This document shows, piece after piece, positions 24,727-34,218 of a DNA stretch of 34,218 nt. Below the pieces are notes generated by a model that saw only the letters and a program-made list of their open reading frames with translations, did not search any database and had not been told where the DNA came from. How positions within the stretch are numbered: position 1 is the first letter of the stretch; each line of letters begins with the position of its first letter. The position numbers were made by a program, and so were the translations under genes. Source of the stretch: Streptomyces sp. SID486. Lineage in GTDB: Bacteria; Actinomycetota; Actinomycetes; Streptomycetales; Streptomycetaceae. The DNA is taken from positions 1 to 34,218 of the forward strand of contig NZ_WWJT01000188.1 in NCBI RefSeq assembly GCF_009865385.1, given 5' to 3'.

Positions 24727-26003
24727 GAGGTGATCGCCGCCAGGGCGGCGGGTATCCCGGAGGGGTCTGCTGCGAAGGCGGTGCGCGGTCTCCGCCCGGC
24801 CGGCGCGGCGGTCAGGTGGTATCCGCCACCCGGCGCCGCGACCACGTCGACATGGCCGGACCGCGGGTGCCCGCACCGCCGTTCGCACCCGGACCAGTAC
24901 AGGGGGACGCCCGGATCGCCGGCGGCGTCGAGCGTGCGGGCCGCGTCCCCGCGGACGTCGGCGTGCGATCTGGCGCAGCCGGGCCGGCCGATGCAGGCGC
25001 CGACGTGGAGCCAGGGTGACCCGGGGTCGGTGACCAGGCCGGCCGCGCCGAGACGGGCGAGCGCGCCGGCCCGCTCCGCGGCCGTGCCGGCCGTGGGCAG
25101 GACCACCCCCCGCCAGGGGGTCAGCCGCAGCTCGCCGGCGGCGACGTGCGTCAGCTCGTCCCACTGGTGGGCCGAGAGCCGTCCCAGCGGGATGTGCACG
25201 GACACGGCGTCGCCGACGATCCCCGGGGGCGGCCCGTCCGCGCAGCCGGCCGGCTCGGGGTGGTCCTCGTGGCCGATGCCCTCGGCGCGCAGCCGGTCAC
25301 GGACCAGGCGGCCCAGCTCGCTCCCGGACAGGCCCAGATCGGACATCCGCCAGGCTCGCCGTCCACCGGACCGGGCCGCCTCCAGGAACGCCCCGGCAGC
25401 CGCCGACGCCGCCCGGGGCGCGTCCTCGGCACTCACCCGCACCGAGCCGGGAGCCAGCCACGCGCCCCCGTCCGGGACCGCCCGGACCAGGACGTCGGCG
25501 CCGAGGCCGGACATGTCCCCGCGCCCGTCGTCCAGAGCGAACAGGAACCGGCCGGAGAGACCCACCGCGTCCCGGCTCGCGCACAGGGCGGCGTCCAGGG
25601 CCGTCAGCCAGGGCCGTACGTCCCGCAGGCCGTCGGCGTCGAGACCGGACAGGGGGGAGGCGACGATGTTGCGCACCCGCTCGTGCTCCCGCGAAGGCAG
25701 CAGGCCGGCCGCGTCCAGCAGCTCAGCGAGCTCGGCACCGCAGCCCTCCGGCAGCCCGCGCAGCTGCACGTTGCCACGGGAGGTCAGATGCAGGTCACCG
25801 TCGCCCAGCCGCCGGGCCGCGACCGCGAGCGCCCGTGCCTGGCCGGTGGACAGCACACCCCCGGGGAGCCGGACACGGGCCAGCGCCCCGTCGTCCGCCG
25901 CGTGCAGGCGCAGGGCTCCCGGGCAGGCGTCACCGCGGCCCCGTGCGGCCGGTGTGGCCTGGGGTGACGGAGGAGGAACGGCCGCTGACATGGCGGTGAG
26001 CAT
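24723..26003 (-). CDS. cobG: Precorrin-3B synthase
   Basis: This 426-residue protein of the nitrite/sulfite-reductase-like family uses O2 to convert precorrin-3A to 3B, marking the aerobic B12 route. [18 protein letters not shown] lies near the N-terminus. Four cysteines for a 4Fe-4S cluster are visible: Cys337 and Cys343 (CIGRPGC) and Cys373 and Cys377 (CERRC). The start is ATG 26003 or ATG 25991; neither has a strong ribosome site. It leads the minus-strand cobG-cobH-cobIJ operon, diverging from cobN. Confidence 0.92.
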   Translation of the reverse strand: MLTAMSAAVPPPSPQATPAARGRGDACPGALRLHAADDGALARVRLPGGVLSTGQARALAVAARRLGDGDLHLTSRGNVQLRGLPEGCGAELAELLDAAGLLPSREHERVRNIVASPLSGLDADGLRDVRPWLTALDAALCASRDAVGLSGRFLFALDDGRGDMSGLGADVLVRAVPDGGAWLAPGSVRVSAEDAPRAASAAAGAFLEAARSGGRRAWRMSDLGLSGSELGRLVRDRLRAEGIGHEDHPEPAGCADGPPPGIVGDAVSVHIPLGRLSAHQWDELTHVAAGELRLTPWRGVVLPTAGTAAERAGALARLGAAGLVTDPGSPWLHVGACIGRPGCARSHADVRGDAARTLDAAGDPGVPLYWSGCERRCGHPRSGHVDVVAAPGGGYHLTAAPAGRRPRTAFAADPSGIPAALAAITS

Positions 26004-26059
26004 ACCTATGATCACTGCGACTGTATGTCCCGCACATCCACCGGGGCCCCCTACTATGC
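26004..26059. promoter_or_regulatory. Short divergent promoter region cobG / riboswitch-cobN
   Basis: Only about 55 bp separate the cobG start from the riboswitch aptamer. TACTAT (about 26052) is a possible -10 for the + transcript. Minus-strand elements are unclear. Any cobG leader is too short for a second riboswitch. Confidence 0.35.
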
Positions 26060-26240
26060 TCCGGAGTGGATCACCCGGTCCACGAACCGCCACGACGGCG
26101 AAAAGGGGAGGAAGCCGGTGCGATTCCGGCGCGGTCCCGCCACTGTCAACCCGTTCCCGAGGGACGGGTGAGCCAGGAACTCCCTTTCCCCACAACCGGC
26201 TTGCGCCGAGGGGGAGAACCATCCCACACCGCCCGGGGCG
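26060..26240 (+). ncRNA. Cobalamin riboswitch upstream of cobN
   Basis: Conserved aptamer blocks are present in order: GGAGGAAGCCGGTGCGATTC (about 26105-26124), then CCGGCGCGGTCCCGCCACTG ending near 26145, and the B12 box AGCCAGGA at 26171-26178. This RNA binds adenosylcobalamin and turns off the gene behind it. The stretch between the B12 box and the cobN start contains GC-rich pairing (around CGCCCGGGGCG) and the ribosome site GAGGAAGG, with no T-run, so control of translation is more likely than termination. Confidence 0.93.
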
Positions 26241-26267
26241 CGGACCCCGAGGAAGGCCAGGCATCGT

Positions 26268-29894
<3,627 letters not shown>

Positions 29895-29913
29895 CCGCCC
29901 CGCTTGTTCGGCG

Positions 29914-29952
29914 GCCCCGCGCGGCAAGGGCTGGATCCCTCCTGCGCGGGGC
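29914..29952 (+). terminator. Terminator hairpin after cobN
   Basis: GCCCCGCGC and GCGCGGGGC (9 bp) enclose an inner AGGG/CCCT stem with loop CTGGAT, 19 bp beyond the cobN stop. No T-run follows. It is the strongest stem-loop in this gap. Confidence 0.6.
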
Positions 29953-30227
29953 ACCGCCACGCCCGCGACGACGCCCGCCAAGGCGCGAGACCGGCAGGGT
30001 GTTCCCCCGCAGCCCGGGCTGCCGTACCGGTCCGCGAGGAACTCGGTGACGGGATCCGACGCACGCCGGCGTACCTCGCGAGCGGCTCCGGCGCTGGGCA
30101 GCAAGGGCACGACAGGCCCGCCGGCTCTTCCGCCGCGTCGGTGTCCATGGCCGCGCGAGGAACCTCGACGCCGTCACTGCCAGTTGAACGACACGGCAGA
30201 TAAGGACGTCAGCGCACCGCGTCGGGG
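29953..30227. other. Gap between cobN terminator and hydrolase
   Basis: With the hairpin, this 333-bp stretch between convergent cobN (+) and the hydrolase (-) contains no ORF with a ribosome site or recognisable product. No second convincing hairpin was found directly after the hydrolase stop. Confidence 0.5.
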
Positions 30228-30920
30228 CTATTCGCCCAGCAGAAGGATCTCCAGGAACTCCTGCGGGGCATCCCTCCAGACGTCATGGCCGCTGTCCAGG
30301 GTGTGGACGCGCCAGACCGGGTCGTCGGCCAGCCGGTCGCGGACGGCGGTGAAGGGCGTGCCGTCCCACCCGGACAGGTACACGAAGTCCCGGGTCCTGA
30401 CGTCACGCAGGCCGCCCGCGTCCAGCCGGATCCGCTGGAGGAAAGAGGCCAGGGGATGTGCGGTGACGCGCGGGTCGCTGCCGGACGGCGGCTGGACCGC
30501 GTATCCGTCCGCCGCCGCGCCGTCCAGGAACAGGCTGCGGTAGGCATCGGTGGTCAGGTCCCAACAGGACTGGCCGTCCTCGGGTACGTAGGCGTCGGAG
30601 TAGACCAGGCGGCGCACCACGCCGGAAGGGGCACGGTCGGCGGCACCGGTGATCACCATGCCGCCGTAGCTGTGCCCGACGAGAACGGCGTCGGTGACCT
30701 CCTCGGTGGCGAGTACGGCGAGCACGTCGTCGATGTGGGTGTCGAGATTGACGTGGGCGGAGGTCAGGTGGGCGCGGTCGCCGACACCGGTGGGGGTGAC
30801 GGTCAGCGCCCGGTGTCCGGCGGCGCGCAGCCGGTCGGCCAAGCCGGAGAAGTACCAGCCGCCGCGCCAGCCGCCGGGAACCAGAACGAAGGTCGTCATG
30901 CAGACGTGAACGATGGCCAC
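30228..30920 (-). CDS. Alpha/beta hydrolase (esterase-like)
   Basis: This is a 230-residue hydrolase. TTFVLVPGGWRGGWYFSGLA is the N-terminal strand with its oxyanion loop, Ser84 in GHSYGG is the nucleophile, and SGHDVWRDAPQEF near the C-terminus holds the histidine. The acid residue is not certain. This sub-family includes small esterases and salicylate-esterase-like enzymes, so the substrate is unknown. The GTG at 30920 has GAAGGA about 8 nt upstream; ATG 30899 (223 residues) would match relatives that start directly at MTTFVLV. It appears monocistronic. Confidence 0.85.
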   Translation of the reverse strand: MAIVHVCMTTFVLVPGGWRGGWYFSGLADRLRAAGHRALTVTPTGVGDRAHLTSAHVNLDTHIDDVLAVLATEEVTDAVLVGHSYGGMVITGAADRAPSGVVRRLVYSDAYVPEDGQSCWDLTTDAYRSLFLDGAAADGYAVQPPSGSDPRVTAHPLASFLQRIRLDAGGLRDVRTRDFVYLSGWDGTPFTAVRDRLADDPVWRVHTLDSGHDVWRDAPQEFLEILLLGE

Positions 30921-31191
30921 ATGGCGCTGATTCCTTCACAGGCATGGGTGGTTGGCGCGAGTCCTGCCCGTCCTGACGAAGCTCGACACCACCACTGCCG
31001 AAAGACCCGCACGTCGGACACCCGCCCACGACCGGTGCGAGCGTCCTGTACCGACGCCACACCAGCTCCCTGACCAGTCCGCGCCCATGCGCTTGAGATC
31101 GAGCCGGTAGTACTTCGCTCTCCTCCAGCACGCCGGCCTCGATGACCTGCTTCCGGCTCCAGGGGAAGACAGGCAGGGCCATGGCGGCCAG
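30921..31191. other. Poorly coding stretch
   Basis: No supportable gene. On the minus strand, after the stop of the 50-codon ORF at 31192, the same frame stays open for a long way (from ATG 31182), but this product has no recognisable features and overlaps the hydrolase gene. A decayed gene is possible. Confidence 0.4.
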
Positions 31192-31344
31192 TCAGGCCAG
31201 GAGGGCGGCGGTCTCCAGCATGGCGCCGGACCGGTCGGTGGGGTGCAGGGCGTACAGCATGACGACGGATAGCTGGTTCGCCGTCACATCTGCTGTTTTC
31301 CCAGGCAGCTCCAGGTTCTTCCGCTTGTCATCGCTGCTCGTCAC
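31192..31344 (-). CDS. Possible small protein (50 aa, doubtful)
   Basis: The GTG at 31344 has a strong ribosome site (GGGAGG, about 4 nt away). The product begins MTSSDDKRKNLELPGKTADV and ends AMLETAALLA. It has an amphipathic C-terminal half but no recognisable family. Codons such as AAA, ACA, GCA and CTA are unusual for this genome, suggesting recent arrival or no selection. The frame continues open past the stop, so this may be a fragment of a broken gene. Confidence 0.35.
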   Translation of the reverse strand: MTSSDDKRKNLELPGKTADVTANQLSVVMLYALHPTDRSGAMLETAALLA

Positions 31345-31776
31345 CGGGCCTCCCGGTGTCCGGGGCGCTCTCGTCGAATCCGGGGGTGTCCCTCGGGCTG
31401 GCGCGGCGGGATCCTCGTACGCGCAGCCCGCGGTTGTGACTTTGATCTCATGGTGACGGGGAGTGGCCAAGTCGACGATTCGGTAGAGCCACTGACAACG
31501 GCATTCACAAGCCACGCACAAGATTCGCACAGTCCTCCCGAAGGGCTGCTCGTTACCCAGAGTAAGGCGCCCTGTCTGTAGAGCCCTTGCCCTGAAAACG
31601 ATCACCATGCTTATGGTGGCGTCCGCTTCTGGAAGGACCTGACCAGTCCGCTGATTCGGGAGCGTCTGGCGTGTTCGCGGGGGAGCGCCGTTCACCACCT
31701 GAGGCCCATGTACGGCCTGACGTTTCCCTCCCGGGGGTGCGCCTGCACAAGTCACCTTCTACAGAGAGGGATACGC
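31345..31776. other. Lower-GC gap upstream of the secreted lectin protein
   Basis: About 430 bp with a visibly lower GC content (roughly 31,430-31,640) than the genes around it. No convincing ORF is present. It must contain the promoter of the downstream secreted protein; its ribosome site GAGAGGG lies at 31764-31770. No clear -35/-10 pair was found. Confidence 0.45.
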
Positions 31777-34218
31777 GTGTCGCGTAGACCCGAACGGATA
31801 CGGGGCAAACGCCCCAGATGGATGGCACGGTTGGCGACTCCGGTCGTCCCGCTCGCCTTCCTCGCCCTCCTCGCTCCCGTGGCGGTGCCTGAGGCCCTGG
31901 CCGCCGACCGTGCTCCGGACGCCAGCCCGGCCGCCGACTCCTACGACGGGTTCGACGCCAAGGCTGCCGAGCAACTGCGCTTCGACCAGTGTCTGATGGC
32001 CGACGGTCTGCGCAGGGGCGGCCCGAATCTGTACGGCCTGGCCGGCACCTCCGCGTCGTTGCCGGCGGACCAGCTGCATCAGAAGGCTGATCGCACCTAC
32101 GGCACGGGCGCGTACGCACTGGCCTGGCAGAAGGACAGAGACGACACCGACGCCTGGGTGAAGAAGACGCAGGACACCCGTCAGGGCTGGGGCAACGCTG
32201 TCATGGGGCTGGAGGACTACCCCGGTTCCCCCGACAACGCGGACTTCTTCGACACGACGGGGCTGCTTCCCTGGCTCTACCAGTCGTACTGGAACAACGT
32301 CGACTTGATGTCGCCGTTCTACGACCCGTCGCCGCAGGCGGACGACCAGACGAAGAAGGCCGCCCTCGCCATCGGTGACCCGCAGTACACCAGCGGCGGC
32401 ACCAGCCAGGAGCAGGAAGCCTGGAAGCTCTGGAAGAAGAACTCCGGCCCCATCGTCCCGAACGAGATCTTCGTGCCGCGGGTCTTCGCCGACGACGCCC
32501 GCATCTTCCTCGCCTCCGGTGGCTTCCCCAGAACCGCGCCGGCCCCGGACACCCCGGAGTTCCGCATCGCGGTGGAGGACCTGAAGACCCGGTTCGCGTC
32601 ATGTTCGTGGCACGACCCGATCGACCCGGACCGGGTGCTCGGCAAGGAGGTGGCGCAGGCGTCCGCCGAATGGCAGCAGGAGATCACCTCCCAGGCCACT
32701 CAGCGCAACCAGATCCTCGACGCCAGCAGCACCGCCAACAAGGCACTGCGGGACGGCACGTTCGCGCTGGGCAAGTTGCTGGGACAGTCGTGGATCGCGG
32801 ACTACTCCACCCGCTGGCTGGACTACTACACCGAAGGCGGCTTCAACTGGATCGGCGACGGTGACCTGGAGATCCAGGTGCCCGGCGCCACCGGCAAGTG
32901 TCTGGACGTGGCGGGGGGCGGCAAGACCAACGGCACCCCGGTGCAGGTCTACACCTGTAACGGCGGGGCCGCGCAGAAGTGGCAGCTGTGGGCCACTTAC
33001 GACGGTGGCCGCACCCTTCGCAACCCGAACTCGGGCAAGTGCCTGGAAGTGCTGAACGGTGCCACCGCCGACGGCACGAAGGTCCAGATCCGTGACTGCG
33101 GCAGTGCCAAGGCCCAGCAGTGGAAGTTCGACGTGCGCAGCGCCGGTCCGCTGGTGAACGCGGCGTCCGGCAAGTGCCTGCACCTGCCGACGTTCGACAA
33201 CAGCAAGGACGCCGTGTCGTCGGCGTGCAACGGCTCCGCGGCGCAGAAGTTCAGGGTCGTCGCCAAGACCCACACCGGCACCGCACCGGCGAAGGCCGAC
33301 GTGGACAAGGCCAAGGCGGCCGTCGCCGGGGCGCAGACGGAGGCGAAGAAGCAACTTGCCGTGGTCAAGGCGCAGCTGACCATCGCGCAGAAGGCCGCGA
33401 CCACGTCGGACACGGCGCTGCAGGCCGCCTACGGCATCGCCGATGCGGCGGGTGCCCCGCGTGGCCGGGGTCTGCTGGTGGGTCTGCAGAAGGACCAGGT
33501 CACCAAGGGTGCGGCTGCCGCGCTGGCGGCGCTGGAGAAGGCCGGCGAGACGGCGGAGGCCGCCACGCGTGCCGCGGCCGGTGACAGCGCGACGATCGCG
33601 CAGCGCGCGATCGCCCAGGCGGCCCAGTCCAAGGCGGAGTTCCGCAAGAAGGCCGCCGAGGCGGCCGAGTTGCAGGCCAAGGCCGCCGCCGACGCCGCCA
33701 AGGTGCACCGCGACAACGCCAAGAAGGACAAGGAGACCGCGGAGGCCAAGCTCGCCGTCGCGGTGAAGGCCGAGGCGGACGCGAAGGCGGCCGCCGCCGA
33801 CGCGCACGCCAAGCGGCTCGCGGCGGAAGCCGAGGAGAAGACGGCCAAGGCGGAGAAGGAGAACGCCGCCGCCAGCCGCGCCGAGGCCGCCGAGCACCGC
33901 AAGAACGCCGAAGCGGAGGCGGCCAACGCCAAGGACGCCAAGGACAAGGCCGAAGCAGCCGAGAAGACCGCCGAGAGCAGGCGCGACGACGCGGTCGCGG
34001 CCAAGGACCACGCCAAGGAGATGCGCGACGACGCGTGGGACGCCGAACAGAAGGCGGACGCGGCCCGCGCCAAGGCCGACGCGAAGCAGGCATACGCCGA
34101 CAAGCTGGATGCCGGCGATGCGGCTGACGCGGCCCGTGCCGCGGCGAACGCGGCGGACAAGGCGGCCGACAACGCCGAGGCCGCTGCGGGCAGGGCCCGC
34201 ACGGAGGCCGACGCCGCC
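31777..34218 (+). CDS. Large secreted protein: signal peptide, ricin-type lectin domain, Ala/Lys/Glu-rich coiled coil (3' partial)
   Basis: A GTG start with GAGAGGG 6 nt upstream opens a frame that runs without stop to the right edge (814 codons seen). Residues 1-43 form a Sec-type signal peptide: basic n-region, hydrophobic core PVVPLAFLALLAPVAV, and a probable cleavage after EALA or EALAA. Residues about 45-360 are a unique region, including two cysteines. Residues about 362-498 are a ricin-B-type beta-trefoil with three GKCL-to-QxW/F-type repeats (QKWQLW, QQWKFD, QKFRVV), likely to bind sugars on a cell surface. From about 505 on, long Ala/Lys/Glu-rich helices predict an extended coiled coil. 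Streptomyces encodes large proteins of this plan, some ending in toxin domains; the end of this one is outside the window. Confidence 0.88.
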   Translation, partial: MSRRPERIRGKRPRWMARLATPVVPLAFLALLAPVAVPEALAADRAPDASPAADSYDGFDAKAAEQLRFDQCLMADGLRRGGPNLYGLAGTSASLPADQLHQKADRTYGTGAYALAWQKDRDDTDAWVKKTQDTRQGWGNAVMGLEDYPGSPDNADFFDTTGLLPWLYQSYWNNVDLMSPFYDPSPQADDQTKKAALAIGDPQYTSGGTSQEQEAWKLWKKNSGPIVPNEIFVPRVFADDARIFLASGGFPRTAPAPDTPEFRIAVEDLKTRFASCSWHDPIDPDRVLGKEVAQASAEWQQEITSQATQRNQILDASSTANKALRDGTFALGKLLGQSWIADYSTRWLDYYTEGGFNWIGDGDLEIQVPGATGKCLDVAGGGKTNGTPVQVYTCNGGAAQKWQLWATYDGGRTLRNPNSGKCLEVLNGATADGTKVQIRDCGSAKAQQWKFDVRSAGPLVNAASGKCLHLPTFDNSKDAVSSACNGSAAQKFRVVAKTHTGTAPAKADVDKAKAAVAGAQTEAKKQLAVVKAQLTIAQKAATTSDTALQAAYGIADAAGAPRGRGLLVGLQKDQVTKGAAAALAALEKAGETAEAATRAAAGDSATIAQRAIAQAAQSKAEFRKKAAEAAELQAKAAADAAKVHRDNAKKDKETAEAKLAVAVKAEADAKAAAADAHAKRLAAEAEEKTAKAEKENAAASRAEAAEHRKNAEAEAANAKDAKDKAEAAEKTAESRRDDAVAAKDHAKEMRDDAWDAEQKADAARAKADAKQAYADKLDAGDAADAARAAANAADKAADNAEAAAGRARTEADAA

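Noticed and set aside
32599..34011. Long antisense frame opposite the coiled-coil region
   Set aside because: Leu/Gly/Arg-rich mirror of Ala/Lys/Glu-rich coding sequence with no start signal. The + frame has a signal peptide and lectin repeats.

Overview
The window is very GC-rich actinobacterial DNA. Start codons are often GTG, genes are tightly packed with ATGA/GTGA overlaps, and an orphan-type regulator carries a TTA (bldA-type) codon. Together these suggest Streptomyces or a close relative. No rRNA, tRNA, insertion sequence or CRISPR array was seen.

Region 1 (bases 1 to about 11,360, + strand) is the end of a trans-AT polyketide gene cluster of the leinamycin family. The left edge cuts a giant PKS gene. 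Its last module reads KS - ACP - second ACP-like domain - GNAT-fold 'DUF' - PLP-dependent lyase ('SH') - thioesterase. This is the DUF-SH-TE signature of LnmJ-type synthases, which install sulfur on the chain. Six translationally linked genes follow: a LnmK-type acyltransferase/decarboxylase, an ACP, an HMG-CoA-synthase homolog, a second ACP, a Cys-to-Ser decarboxylating KS, and a type II thioesterase. This is a beta-branching cassette with the unusual feature that two different enzymes for making the acyl-ACP donor (LnmK type and KS-Ser type) sit side by side with two ACPs. No enoyl-CoA-hydratase partner lies in the window.

Region 2 (11.4-15.4 kb) holds a small-protein operon on the - strand (two likely genes and one doubtful one) diverging from a TrmB/LuxR-type regulator. 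It also holds a DUF3224 protein with a leaderless-looking promoter, a two-domain molybdate-binding protein and an antibiotic-biosynthesis-monooxygenase-like protein.

Region 3 (15.6-19.4 kb, - strand) is a two-gene operon tsaD-alaS, both apparently complete. Its upstream region, shared with a divergent cobalamin gene, carries a site matching the Streptomyces nickel-regulator (Nur) box.

Region 4 (19.5-29.9 kb) is an aerobic cobalamin (B12) cluster: cobL-cobM and cobK on +, cobG-cobH-cobIJ on -, and cobN on + behind a clear cobalamin riboswitch.

Region 5 (29.9-34.2 kb) has a probable terminator, an alpha/beta hydrolase, a poorly coding stretch of about 850 bp with one doubtful 50-codon ORF, and the 5' part of a large secreted protein (signal peptide, ricin-type lectin domain, long Ala/Lys/Glu-rich coiled coil) that runs off the right edge.

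Strongest leads: the DUF-SH module, the doubled donor-supply system in the beta-branching cassette, the tsaD-alaS pair under a Nur-like box, and the small-protein operon facing the TTA-containing regulator.
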